Assembly (NCBI RefSeq): GCF_032050975.1
Contig: NZ_CP116967.1
Coordinates: forward strand, 1,051,001-1,115,000
Source of the DNA: Candidatus Nitrospira allomarina
Lineage (GTDB): Bacteria; Nitrospirota; Nitrospiria; Nitrospirales; UBA8639
Direction of reading: 5' to 3'
DNA: 64,000 nt
The position numbers and the translations under genes were made by a program. The notes under the pieces are model-generated. The model was not told the DNA's origin. It ran no database searches and was given only the letters and a program-made list of their open reading frames with translations. Numbering within the stretch: position 1 is the stretch's first letter; each line of letters opens with the position of its first letter. This document shows, piece after piece, positions 51,992 through 60,906 of the stretch.

Positions 51992-52654
51992 ATGATGGAA
52001 CGGGTTCTCGAACCGGAAATTATGGATGATCCGGAGCAAGTTGAGGCCTATGCCCAGGCTGATTTTCAAGAAGAAAATCAGGGGTTTGTGGATACCTTTC
52101 TTCGACTCTATGAGGACCGTGATGGCCCTCATGTTGTGGATTTGGGGTGCGGCCCCGGTGATATCGCCATCCGCCTGGCCCGGAATCTTCCCACCTGTCG
52201 GATTACAGGAATTGATGCCTCCGTTCCCATGATCACCTGGGCGGAACAGGCGGTGAAGCAAGCCGGGTTAGCTCATCGAATAGAGTTTCTCTCCCAACGG
52301 TTTCAAGACGTCAGATTGGCTACTCCAGCTGACGCCGTGATGTCGAACAGTTTGGCCCACCATGTTCCTAATCCGTTACGATTTTGGTATGAGATAAAAA
52401 AATTGATCAAGCCCGGCGGTTTAGTGCTGGTCATGGACCTCCTTCGTCCGGATTCTCCCGAGGAAGCACAGGCGCTCGTTGACCAGTATGCGGCTCATGA
52501 ACCAGAAAGATTACAGCAGGATTTCTTTCATTCCCTGTTAGCGGCCTTTACTGAGGATGAGGTGGCTGCCCACCTCGCTGAGCTTAATTTAAGCCGCTTG
52601 ATGGTAGATGTCCCGGATGATCGGCATTGGATCGTGTACGGGCGTGTGTACTGA
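51992..52654 (+). CDS. Class I SAM-dependent methyltransferase
   Basis: ATG 51992 has AAGGAA seven bases upstream; a GTG at 51956 is in frame but overlaps the MOSC gene. The 220-residue protein has the SAM loop HVVDLGCGPGDIAIRLAR, ITGIDASVPMITWAEQA (acidic loop), DAVMSNSLAHHVPNPLRFWY, and IKKLIKPGGLVLVMDLLRP, giving a standard Rossmann methyltransferase. The last part VDVPDDRHWIVYGRVY is family-typical. Substrate unknown. It ends 53 nt before tRNA-Gln on the same strand. Confidence 0.88.
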   Translation: MMERVLEPEIMDDPEQVEAYAQADFQEENQGFVDTFLRLYEDRDGPHVVDLGCGPGDIAIRLARNLPTCRITGIDASVPMITWAEQAVKQAGLAHRIEFLSQRFQDVRLATPADAVMSNSLAHHVPNPLRFWYEIKKLIKPGGLVLVMDLLRPDSPEEAQALVDQYAAHEPERLQQDFFHSLLAAFTEDEVAAHLAELNLSRLMVDVPDDRHWIVYGRVY

Positions 52655-52707
52655 CCTGGAAAGATCTTGACGCTTTAGACCCGTAAGTCTTAAAGTGCCT
52701 GTTCGGT

Positions 52708-52781
52708 TGGGGGATCGTCTAGGGGCAAGACATAAGATTTTGGATCTTAGAACCCAGGTTCGATTCCTGGTCCCCCAGCCA
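52708..52781 (+). tRNA. tRNA-Gln (UUG anticodon)
   Basis: The 74-nt sequence folds as a cloverleaf: acceptor arms TGGGGGA (52708-52714) and TCCCCCA (52771-52777), D arm GTCT...AGAC, anticodon stem TAAGA/TCTTA with a 7-nt loop TTTTGGA whose central triplet TTG reads CAA/CAG, T arm CCAGG-TTCGATT-CCTGG. Discriminator G is followed by an encoded CCA (52779-52781). The UGGGG acceptor end is typical of tRNA-Gln. The rest of the spacer to 53568 shows no further RNA gene. Confidence 0.95.
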
Positions 52782-53568
52782 GTCAATTTCCTCTTTCCTT
52801 TTAGGCACATCACTTACTTCTTCAGTTTCCTTTATTTGCTTGCCGGACTCACTGGTCCAGGATTTGGGGCAAGTTTCTGACAACCTTACCTATGTTGATT
52901 GCCTCTTTAGAAACCGAGCCTGAGATGAGCATATCGAATTGTTGTGGGGCCATTCCGATGCTCAAGTGTTATTTTTAACGAATAGTCAGATTTACCATTC
53001 TCAGGACCAACGACTGAACCATCTACCGGTGGATAGCCCCGCAGCTAGGTCATCTAGGATGGGTATTCAATGTTCAGGATGAACTAAGACCTGGTACAGA
53101 AAAATTCTGTAGCTGCTTTACGGGCAATGAAAGTTTTAAATGTCTCGTTCTGAAAGGTTTACCTCCGGAAGGGGATCCTTACAGGATTGAATCCTCTCAT
53201 TCTGTTGCGTATGAGCGTAAAAATTCGAATCAAAAGGATTGAGAAATTTTGCCCAGATTCTATTTCTTCTTTGGGCAAAGGTACCATCGGCGGTAGCGGC
53301 CCTAAACTATCAAGTAGCAACGCTGTGTGGCATATAAGCCGATAGCTATCGTGAATCAAATGGAAGTGGAAAAACCAAGGGATAAATTTTGACCCAAACC
53401 TGAGGATTAAATTTGTTTAGAAAGTTAGGCATAGTGTATTGGCGTTATTGACCCCAGGCATAGTGATAAGACAAAAGGACAAGTACTTGGAAAAAAATCA
53501 ACGGATCTCTTGAAATATTCACCAAATTTCCGTGCTGACTTGGCTTTTCATAGATTACGTAAAAAGAT
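52782..53568. other. Long spacer after tRNA-Gln
   Basis: Nearly 790 bases without a supported gene. A minus-strand open frame at 53159-53359 has no motif or ribosome binding site. The stretch is AT-rich near 53390-53560, where a promoter for the Nudix gene is likely; I see no clear consensus pair and no second tRNA. Confidence 0.4.
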
Positions 53569-54204
53569 ATGTTCGCATGGTTAACACGGTTTATTGAGCA
53601 TCACCCCCACCTCCATCGTTTTGCTCTTTATATTTGGAGGCTGTTTCCTCCACGGGTGGCAGGATTTTTTAAAGGGTTGCTTGCCAGAAGCTGGGTAGTG
53701 GGGGCAATAGCCGTCATGATCGACGAAAATTCATCCCCTCCGGAGGTGCTCTTAGTTGAGCACAGTTATCGGCCTAAAGGGGCATGGGGTCTTCCTGGCG
53801 GGTCTCTCGAATCGACTCCCGGAGATCCGACCAGGCCAAGCAATACTTCATCGCCTGACGATGTTATACAGGCAGCTCTTTGCAAGGAAATGTCCGAAGA
53901 ACTCGGTATCGCCATTAGGGTGAACAGTCTCCTTAGGATTGATGCTATTCCTTATCTTCCGGAAGAACCCGGCCCCTTTCGATTGCACTTTTACTTCCGC
54001 TGTGCTCCACAGGACGGGTTCGCAATTTTCCGTGCGAGACTGAATTCCGGGCACATACGCCCCCGCTCTCCAGAGATCAAAAATATACGGTTCGTTCCTT
54101 TGCCTGAATTAAAAAAGTACGACATATTTTCAACCGATCTGAGATTTTTGAATGATGATCTTTCAAGGCTTGAGCCAGCCCTTGCTACATTAAAATCCGA
54201 CTGA
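53569..54204 (+). CDS. Nudix hydrolase with an inserted loop in the Nudix box
   Basis: The 211-residue protein has an N-terminal helical region (residues 1-40, FALYIWRLFPPRVAGFFKGL, possibly membrane-associated), then the Nudix fold WVVGAIAVMIDENSSPPEVL and LLVEHSYRPKGAWGLPGGSL. The Nudix box is split: GGSLE at 77-81 is followed by a 17-19 residue Pro/Ser/Thr-rich insert, then QAALCKEMSEELGI at 101-114, where Glu residues occupy the metal positions and Lys replaces the usual Arg of REUXEEXGU. Substrate unknown. Only one gene is in this transcription unit. Confidence 0.85.
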   Translation: MFAWLTRFIEHHPHLHRFALYIWRLFPPRVAGFFKGLLARSWVVGAIAVMIDENSSPPEVLLVEHSYRPKGAWGLPGGSLESTPGDPTRPSNTSSPDDVIQAALCKEMSEELGIAIRVNSLLRIDAIPYLPEEPGPFRLHFYFRCAPQDGFAIFRARLNSGHIRPRSPEIKNIRFVPLPELKKYDIFSTDLRFLNDDLSRLEPALATLKSD

Positions 54205-54567
54205 CATTTAATTTTTGGATTGTGTGGAAATCTTGCGATGGAAATGTACAGGCTCAACCAGTTTTCAGGGAACCTGAATGTAAGGAAAATCATCGACCAA
54301 AAAACGTGTGTTTCCAAAGTGGGCTAACATGTGCATGGCAAGTGAACCAAAGGAGTCTCATTGGTAAAGGGGAGGGACTAAATTCAAATCTTCATTGGGT
54401 TTTCCCCACTAAGAATCCGCGTGATGTTGGAAGGATTTCACGGCAGGAAGCATTTAATGTTCGCACCAGAACAACAACCCATTTGGGATTGCTCTTCTTC
54501 AGCTCATGCTGGTGCAACCGATTCTCTTTACCTCACCGCTCAAAACAAAGAGCCATGCCCATGGGGC
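54205..54567. other. Intergenic region between convergent Nudix and receiver-PAS genes
   Basis: No gene is supported in this 363-base stretch. Short open frames on both strands lack motifs. I see no strong terminator stem. Confidence 0.35.
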
Positions 54568-55407
54568 TCATACGTTCTGATACTCCAACGGCCTTTCCTT
54601 TTTTGATTCTCGCCACGAGAGGTCCCGAATAAATCCGGAATAGGAAGGATGTGTCCCTGTCATCCAGGAATTTAAAGAGAGTTCGATGGGGAATTCCTCC
54701 CCGCTTTTTCTTAATCCATGGAGTGTGACCGTTTTCCCGATGACATGAGATTCGCCTGTTGTCTGTAGCCGTTTCATGCCTTGGGTATGAGCTTCCCGGT
54801 AGCGACTGGGCATGATCAGTGTCAGTGGTTTTCCGAACATTTCCTCGGCGGTGTATTCAAACATCGATTCAGCAGCCTTATTCCAGGACATGATGCGGCC
54901 GGTGTGGTCGGCTAATACAATGGCATCAGTGGCTGCCTGAAAAACGGCTTGAAAGCGGATTTCGCTTTCATATAAGGCGTGCCGGGCGCGTTCCATTTTT
55001 TTTGCCAGGGCATAAGCCTTGAGTGCTTGACGCACCGTGGTTCTAATTTCTGAACGGTTGATGGGTTTATGGAGATAGGCAAAGGCGCCCTGTTCCTCAA
55101 GGGGGCCGGTCACATCATCGAGAGTGGTGTAACTCGACAAAATAATGATGGGAAGACCTGGCACCGCTTTTGTCATCTTCTCTAGAACGAGTAATCCATC
55201 CATGTCAGGGAGTTTGACGTCAAGGATTACCACACTAGGCGAGTGAAGTTTTACGCATTCCAATGCGGTGCCGCCTGTTGAAGCCACATTAATGTGATGC
55301 CCGTCGGCTTCCAAAAGGTCTCGTAAAGCCAGGACAATATCCTGTTCATCGTCGACAACGAGAATGGGGGAAGAGGAAGAAAATGGTATCGGGGATGCGT
55401 GTCCCAT
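54568..55407 (-). CDS. Receiver-PAS protein
   Basis: The 279-residue protein has the same layout as the protein at 44102-44992: a receiver domain (ILVVDDEQDIVLAL, VVILDVKLPDMDG with acceptor Asp, IIILSSYTT, AYLHKPIN) to about residue 125, a helical linker, and a PAS domain (QAVFQAATDAIVLADHTGRI then MSWNKAAESMFEYTAEEMFG, and RKSGEEFPIELS). No DNA-binding or kinase output is present. It is transcribed alone; no kinase is adjacent, though a hybrid kinase lies at 57620. Dyad site C lies about 210 nt upstream. Confidence 0.9.
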   Translation of the reverse strand: MGHASPIPFSSSSPILVVDDEQDIVLALRDLLEADGHHINVASTGGTALECVKLHSPSVVILDVKLPDMDGLLVLEKMTKAVPGLPIIILSSYTTLDDVTGPLEEQGAFAYLHKPINRSEIRTTVRQALKAYALAKKMERARHALYESEIRFQAVFQAATDAIVLADHTGRIMSWNKAAESMFEYTAEEMFGKPLTLIMPSRYREAHTQGMKRLQTTGESHVIGKTVTLHGLRKSGEEFPIELSLNSWMTGTHPSYSGFIRDLSWRESKKERPLEYQNV

Positions 55408-55618
55408 GGTTTGACCTCATGTCTGGGGTAATTACCCCTCAGCGCCGATGTTCCTGAGAGTGGGCTTATGATGTTTGAACACGCAATCTACGTACCAATT
55501 ACGGTATATGTTGAATCGGTCCGGAGATAAGCCATTGGAAAAAATGTGATTTTGTGAAAATTTTGCAAGGAAAAGCTTCTGTGTTATTGATTTACTTATA
55601 TGAAAAAATGAAATTTTG

Positions 55619-55656
55619 ATATCTGTTTGGATACATACAATTATCCAAATGGATAC
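55619..55656. promoter_or_regulatory. Paired 16-bp dyads, site C
   Basis: ATATCTGTTTGGATAC (55619-55634) and TTATCCAAATGGATAC (55641-55656) fit the same pattern as sites A and B, 22 bp apart instead of 21. They are upstream of the receiver-PAS gene at 54568-55407 (minus) and just after the stop of the small minus-strand frame at 55677. The two copies can pair with each other over about 14 bp. Sites A and C both neighbour receiver-PAS genes. Confidence 0.6.
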
Positions 55657-55676
55657 ACAACTCTGACCTGTATACT

Positions 55677-56024
55677 CTAGGAGATGGAACTTACCGACAA
55701 CTGTGCTGGCGAATTTCCCCTGACTTTTCGCTCTGTTTCCTTTAATAGACCAAGTATCTGTCTCCAAACCTCCACATTCGGATTCCACCAGACGTTAAAT
55801 TGAGAAGACCGCTGGCCCCATTCGGCTTCGTTCCCGGAATCGGCGTTTTTGCCATGTATGACAGAACCGTAATAAGTGGGATACGTATCCTGTGGGGTAG
55901 GGTGTGCATGGGAATCGATCCAGGAAACCTTTGCAGGTCCAGGGATTTTCGGCGAATTGGTTCGGCTCAATGAGTCATCCAGGGCAGGTTTGGCCTCGAT
56001 GTGATGTGGCTTGAGTTCACCCAT
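55677..56024 (-). CDS. Hypothetical 115-residue protein
   Basis: The frame runs from ATG 56022-56024, with GGAGAG about 12 bases upstream, to a TAG at 55677. The residues are polar with several Trp and His (WIDSHAHPTPQDTYPTYYG, FNVWWNPNVEVWRQILGLL) and a short amphipathic helix near the C-terminus. I recognise no domain. Composition is protein-like but the evidence is thin; it could be a chance open frame in the 800-base spacer between receiver-PAS and pyrF. Confidence 0.35.
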   Translation of the reverse strand: MGELKPHHIEAKPALDDSLSRTNSPKIPGPAKVSWIDSHAHPTPQDTYPTYYGSVIHGKNADSGNEAEWGQRSSQFNVWWNPNVEVWRQILGLLKETERKVRGNSPAQLSVSSIS

Positions 56025-56216
56025 TGGTTATGGCACTCTCCACTGTTGATAAAACAAGAATTATGGCAGGTTCATGCGGAAATTGGGTGTGTGGCTATTT
56101 ACTGGAATGAAAGCCTGGGATAATGCCCACGGCTCTCTTTCCTTGGGCTGTATATAGTTTCCTCATCCGCTCATTCCCATGAATGTTTAAGCGCTGGCGG
56201 ATATGGTGAATTGGGA

Positions 56217-56990
56217 ATGAACATGGATATCCCCATCCAGGAACGGTTAATTGTCGCACTTGATGTTCCCTCCTTAGAGGAGGCCCGTCAGTATGTGAAG
56301 GATTTAGAGGGTGCCGCCTGGTTTTATAAAATCGGCCTGGAATTATTTCTGGCGGTTAATGCGGATTTTATCAAGGAATTACGTGCACAAAATTGCCGGA
56401 TCTTTTTAGATTTGAAGATGAATGACATTGATGAAACCGTACGCCGAGCGGTGAATCTGGCGGCGGATCTTGAAGTTGATTTTCTTACCATATTTGGAAA
56501 TCATGCCACAGCCAAAGCTGCAGTGCTGGGTCGGGGCGCCGGGTCCATACAGATTTTGACCGTTCCGCTCCTGTCGAGTTGGGGGGAAAAGGATCTTCAA
56601 GATCTGGGGATGTTGAGTGTGCGACCAGGAGAGCCTGCACGTTTTCATTCTCTGGATGACTACGTCTTATGGCGAGCCGAAATGGCGATGGCCCAAGGGT
56701 GCGATGGTTTGATCGCCTCAGGAAAATATGTAGGAATTCTGAGAGAACGGTTTGGTGGGAAGGCGCTCATTGTCTCTCCAGGTGTGAGACCTGCCGGACA
56801 GAACACCCATGAACATCAACGTTCGTTAACTCCATTTGAAGCCATTCGAGCCGGGGCCGATTATTTAGTCGTCGGGAGACCTATTCGCGATGCGGACAAT
56901 CGACGCAAAATGGCCGAAGTGATTCAAGAGGAAATTGCCTTGGCGGTCAAGGCTGGTTCGAAAGAGCGGACATTGGCTGGAGAAAGATAG
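56217..56990 (+). CDS. pyrF: Orotidine 5'-phosphate decarboxylase
   Basis: The enzyme makes UMP, the last step of pyrimidine synthesis. Starts at ATG 56217 or 56223 are both possible; 56223 is better spaced from GGGA. The 257-residue TIM barrel has LIVALDVPSLEEARQYVKDL, YKIGLELF, the catalytic FLDLKMNDIDETV with the Asp-Lys-Asp triad, FLTIFGNHA, GCDGLIASG, VSPGVRPAG and YLVVGRPIRDADN. Length is slightly longer than the usual 230-240 because of the C-terminal tail. No other pyr genes are adjacent. Confidence 0.95.
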   Translation: MNMDIPIQERLIVALDVPSLEEARQYVKDLEGAAWFYKIGLELFLAVNADFIKELRAQNCRIFLDLKMNDIDETVRRAVNLAADLEVDFLTIFGNHATAKAAVLGRGAGSIQILTVPLLSSWGEKDLQDLGMLSVRPGEPARFHSLDDYVLWRAEMAMAQGCDGLIASGKYVGILRERFGGKALIVSPGVRPAGQNTHEHQRSLTPFEAIRAGADYLVVGRPIRDADNRRKMAEVIQEEIALAVKAGSKERTLAGER

Positions 56991-57619
56991 GTGGCGACAT
57001 CTCATGAGTTTTGAAGGAACCAAAGTGGCCCTTCATTAAATTTCCTGCACGTTTTTTCCCTTCCTTAATTTTAGGAAAATGTCTAACCTTTCTCACGCTC
57101 CCTTTTGTCTCTAGGGGGCTTGCCGTACTCCCTGAATGGCCAACTGTTGATACGCATCCTCTGCTATTGAGCAATTTCGACTGTATAGTGACGTCTTGGT
57201 GCACCGGACCGTGACGCACCGTTTTTCCGGATATCACAGGAGGAGCGATCGGGATAGCCAGTGGACCCCTCCCCGATATTCGTTTTCCCGGTATCCCCTA
57301 TTTCTTCTTGTTGATGAGGAGGGGCGTGACCATTAATCCCGGGATTGTTATGATGGGGCCGGATGATCGGGAAATACGAGGGATTGGTTCCGGTGGCCAT
57401 GAGCGGCGAACAATCCTGTGAGCGAAACAACATCCTGGGTCATCGATGCGGAAGTATGATGCGCCGGAGTAACTCGAGGAGAGGTGAAAATCCAAGGGGA
57501 TTCTGGCTTGGAAAGTCATGGTTCAAACACCTCTAAGGCAGAAAGCTCCCAATACATCTTCGAATAAATTCCAGGGGCACGCACACGGTTCTGCACGGTA
57601 GGACATAATGGAGGAATAT
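56991..57619. other. Intergenic region after pyrF
   Basis: About 630 bases with no supported gene. GGTGC (57198-57202) and GCACC (57216-57220) followed by GTTTTT form a weak terminator-like stem 200 nt after pyrF. Minus-strand frames at 57164-57519 are not protein-like. Confidence 0.35.
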
Positions 57620-59587
57620 ATGACGATGCGAAGGGAATGGTTGCAAATCCTCATTGTGCAAGACCGTCCTGATCAATTGGAAGTGCTCGTCCATGTTCTA
57701 GGTGAGGAAGGCTATCAGGTGGTAGGGGCCAGGACGGCCGCGGAAGCTTCGGAATATGCGAAATGTGGAAGCTTTGCGGTCGCAGTGGTCGATGTGCAGA
57801 CGCCGGATGTTTCCGAAGTGTCATTGCTTTCTCTTCTTAGGACGAACAATGCAGAGATTCAGATGATCCTGAGTCAGGCCTTTGCTAGTCTGGATTCAGC
57901 TAAAGATGCCATTGGTGAGAGGGCTGTTGCTTATCTTAAACGGGAAGCGTCCACATCAGAATTGCTGAGTACTCTCCGTCGAACGTTCCGCGACCAACTG
58001 ACGGAATACACAAAGGGACTGGAGATCGCGCTGGCGGAGCGGGATGAACGATTTCGGCAACTTGTGGACCATATAAAAGAAGTTTTTTGGGTCTTTGCCC
58101 CTGACCAGTCTGAGATCTGGTATATCAGCCCTCAATATGAAACCGTCTGGGGTCGGAGCTGTGCCAGTCTTTTGGAAAATCCTCAAAGCCTATGGAATGC
58201 GATTCATCATCTCGATCAACCTCGATTTCACAAACCCCAATTTGCACCGGATGTGCATGGGGTTCAGGGAGAATGCCGGATTGTAAGACCGGATAACTCC
58301 ATGCGGTGGGTGCGAATACAAACGGTTCCTATTCGAAAAGCAAATGGAGATTTACTAAGTCTTGCGGGGGTGGCCGAGGATATTACAGAGCGGAAGCGCG
58401 TGGAAGAGGCGCTGACGAAAACCGAGCGTCAATTTCGACAATCAAGCCGCATGGAAGCGATTGGGACGTTGGCAGGCGGCATCGCCCATGATTTTAATAA
58501 TATTTTAACGGCAATTTTGGGCTATACCGAATTGGCCTTGGCTACCGTGCCAAAGGAAAGCCGTACTCAACGAAATTTGCAGGAAGTGCTGACCGCGGGG
58601 CATCGAGCCAAACACTTGGTGCTTCAAATTTTGACTTTTAGTCGTCAAGCCGGTCAGGGGAAGAAACCCACCCCTTTCCACATGGTCATCCGGGAAGCTC
58701 TAAAACTCTTACGATCCACGATTCCCACGACCATTGAGATCCGTCAAGTATTGAACACGGAGGCCACCATTCTTGCGGATCCAACCCAAATGCATCAGAT
58801 CATTATCAATCTATGCACCAATGCCGAATATGCTATGCGGGAACACGGCGGGATTTTGACGGTCTCCCTGGAAGATCTGGAGGTGACAGAGGAACTCACC
58901 GGAGCAATTTCGGGATTACATATTGGTCCGCATGTTCGGTTGACGGTGAAAGATACCGGTTTGGGCATGACTCCTGAGGTACTTGAACGGCTCTTTGACC
59001 CTTTCTTTACCACCAAGCCGATAGGCGAGGGGTCTGGTATGGGGATGGCCGTGGTGCATGGAATCATTACGGGTCACAAAGGGGCTATTGTCGTTGATAG
59101 TATTGTAAACAAGGGGACGACGATCGATGTGTACCTCCCGACTGTTCCGACCCAGGCCTTAGAACCTGTGTATGATCAAAAAGCCATTCCGACTGGGAAA
59201 GAATCAGTGTTATTTGTAGATGATGAAGAGACGATTGTGCGTCTAGGGAAGGAACTTCTCACGCAACTGGGATATACCGTGGAAGTCCACACGAGTTCCA
59301 TCGAAGCTCTGAGGACATTTAGGCAAGACCCTCATCGTTTTGATCTCGTAATTACTGACCAGACGATGCCAGGATTAACCGGTGAGGCTTTATCCCGTGA
59401 GCTTCTGCGAATTCGCCCGGATCTCCCCATCATATTGTGTACAGGGTTCAGTCATGTGATCTCTGCGGAACGAGCGAAGGCATTGGGTATTCAGGGCTAT
59501 TTAATGAAGCCATTGGCGATCCGGGACCTGGTTCCGATTATTCGCCACGTCCTAGACAAAACATCTTCGTCCTTAGCCGAGTCTTGA
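57620..59587 (+). CDS. Hybrid histidine kinase (receiver-PAS-HisKA-HATPase-receiver)
   Basis: ATG 57620 has GGAGG five bases upstream; an ATG 12 nt earlier lies in the ribosome binding site. The 655-residue soluble protein has: an N-terminal receiver (ILIVQDRPDQ, VAVVDVQTPDVS with acceptor Asp, AYLKRE) in which the first acid of the usual DD pair is Gln; a PAS domain (about 135-265, DHIKEVFWVFAPDQSEIWYI, ending SLAGVAEDITERKRVEEAL); HisKA with GIAHDFNNILTAILGYTELA; HATPase (ADPTQMHQIIINLCTNAEYA, FDPFFTTKPIGEGSGMGMAV); and a canonical C-terminal receiver (VLFVDDEETIV, DLVITDQTMPG, YLMKPL). No transmembrane segment is visible, so it senses a cytoplasmic signal. The single-receiver gene at 59876 follows after 288 nt. 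Confidence 0.92.
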   Translation: MTMRREWLQILIVQDRPDQLEVLVHVLGEEGYQVVGARTAAEASEYAKCGSFAVAVVDVQTPDVSEVSLLSLLRTNNAEIQMILSQAFASLDSAKDAIGERAVAYLKREASTSELLSTLRRTFRDQLTEYTKGLEIALAERDERFRQLVDHIKEVFWVFAPDQSEIWYISPQYETVWGRSCASLLENPQSLWNAIHHLDQPRFHKPQFAPDVHGVQGECRIVRPDNSMRWVRIQTVPIRKANGDLLSLAGVAEDITERKRVEEALTKTERQFRQSSRMEAIGTLAGGIAHDFNNILTAILGYTELALATVPKESRTQRNLQEVLTAGHRAKHLVLQILTFSRQAGQGKKPTPFHMVIREALKLLRSTIPTTIEIRQVLNTEATILADPTQMHQIIINLCTNAEYAMREHGGILTVSLEDLEVTEELTGAISGLHIGPHVRLTVKDTGLGMTPEVLERLFDPFFTTKPIGEGSGMGMAVVHGIITGHKGAIVVDSIVNKGTTIDVYLPTVPTQALEPVYDQKAIPTGKESVLFVDDEETIVRLGKELLTQLGYTVEVHTSSIEALRTFRQDPHRFDLVITDQTMPGLTGEALSRELLRIRPDLPIILCTGFSHVISAERAKALGIQGYLMKPLAIRDLVPIIRHVLDKTSSSLAES

Positions 59588-59875
59588 GATATCGGAAAAG
59601 GTATAAATGGGGAAGGTACGGTTCTTTGAGTTTGTGGCAGGTCATAAAAATGCCCTCTAAGTGCAGGCCATTGCGGGATGGCTATTCAATAATCATGAAT
59701 CTCAAAAACGGATAATCTATTGTTGGTGTCCTGTTTGACAGTCGAGATGTTGTCAGTTTGACCCAAACCGTAATTTTATAAAGGATTCAACGTTGGTCGC
59801 ACAGTCCGTGATGTGTCATTTCCTGCGGAAGAGGGAGATGACCATCAGGAGTAAGGCGTGGAAAGAGACAAAGTT

Positions 59876-60247
59876 ATGGCAAACATTCTTGTTGTGGATG
59901 ATGATCGGCAGGTTTGTGATCTGTTGAAGCAAGCCCTAGAAAACCAGGGATATACTGTGGACTGTGCCTCAAACGGAGTCGAAGGCATCAAGGAATATCG
60001 CAACCACCCTGCCGATCTCATTATTTTAGATATTCTTATGCCCGAAAAGGAGGGGCTTGAAACCATATTGGATTTGCGGCGTGAATTTCCTCAGGTAAAA
60101 ATTATTGCCATGTCGGGCGGAAGTGAGCGAGCCAAACTCGATCTATTGGACCTCGCTCGCCGGTTAGGGGCTCAACACACCATCGATAAGCCTTTCCAAT
60201 TGCACGCCATTACGGACCTCGTGACGCAAGCTCTGCACGAAAATTAG
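59876..60247 (+). CDS. CheY-like single-domain response regulator
   Basis: The start chosen is ATG 59876 (MANILVVDDDRQVC); six codons are open upstream. The 123-residue protein has only a receiver domain: ILVVDDDRQ, LIILDILMPEKEGLE with acceptor Asp, IIAMSGGSERA, HTIDKPFQ. It has no output domain, so it is likely a phosphorelay carrier or works by protein contact. It is 29 nt before the unknown gene at 60277, which may share its transcript. Confidence 0.92.
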   Translation: MANILVVDDDRQVCDLLKQALENQGYTVDCASNGVEGIKEYRNHPADLIILDILMPEKEGLETILDLRREFPQVKIIAMSGGSERAKLDLLDLARRLGAQHTIDKPFQLHAITDLVTQALHEN

Positions 60248-60276
60248 ACAAGGTTTATCTGTTTGTAACACCAGCA

Positions 60277-60855
60277 ATGCTGTATTTTCGGACTCAACCT
60301 GATGCCGTGTTTATTCCGTTTGTGAGTCAGGCGCTTAACTACGAACTTCAAGCCGTACGGCGTGTCGCATCTCACAATGATACCGACGCCTGGTTAGTGG
60401 AGTATCCGGCCGTCGGGATGTTGTTTACGCCCTATAGTGCCCTCATCACGCTTGAGGAATTGCTGATTGCCCATGAGGCATCGATGGTCTATCGATTGAC
60501 GGACTATCATTGGCTTCTACTATACGAAAGCCTTAAAAATTATTGTCTCTGGCACAACGATCAGGTTCATGATGAATCGTTGTCATTTGCCATGTTGGGG
60601 GGATATCGGTTTGGGCTAGTGGAATTCGACACAATGACGGATCGGTATTTCTGGGATCATGAATTTATGGAACTATTGTACGCTGATATGGATGAATCAG
60701 ATTGCTGTCTATGCGGAGACCACACTGATAGGTCTGAAGTTGATCTCTCGTATGGTTTACGTCCGCATCCCGACAAGCTCAAATTAATCCCTGTGGAGGA
60801 GCCCGCCTGGCGCATTCCGGAACCCGAAGAATGTGGTCAGTGGCGTCTTCCATAA
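60277..60855 (+). CDS. Protein of unknown function (192 residues)
   Basis: The frame starts at ATG 60277 and lies 29 nt after the CheY-like gene. The soluble protein is rich in aromatic and acidic residues (VYRLTDYHWLLLYESLKNYC, YFWDHEFMELLYADMDESDC) and has CCLCGDHTD with three cysteines at about residues 148-151, possibly a metal site. I recognise no domain. Codon use and composition look protein-like. A role with the response regulator is only suggested by position. Confidence 0.65.
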   Translation: MLYFRTQPDAVFIPFVSQALNYELQAVRRVASHNDTDAWLVEYPAVGMLFTPYSALITLEELLIAHEASMVYRLTDYHWLLLYESLKNYCLWHNDQVHDESLSFAMLGGYRFGLVEFDTMTDRYFWDHEFMELLYADMDESDCCLCGDHTDRSEVDLSYGLRPHPDKLKLIPVEEPAWRIPEPEECGQWRLP

Positions 60856-60906
60856 GGCCGAATCATCAAGACAAGTGAAGTGGCGTAAAGTTCATCAGGA
60901 GAACTC

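Noticed and set aside
57198..57226. Intrinsic terminator for pyrF
   Set aside because: The stem is only 5 bp with a 13-nt loop and lies 200 nt after the stop, too weak to list as a terminator.
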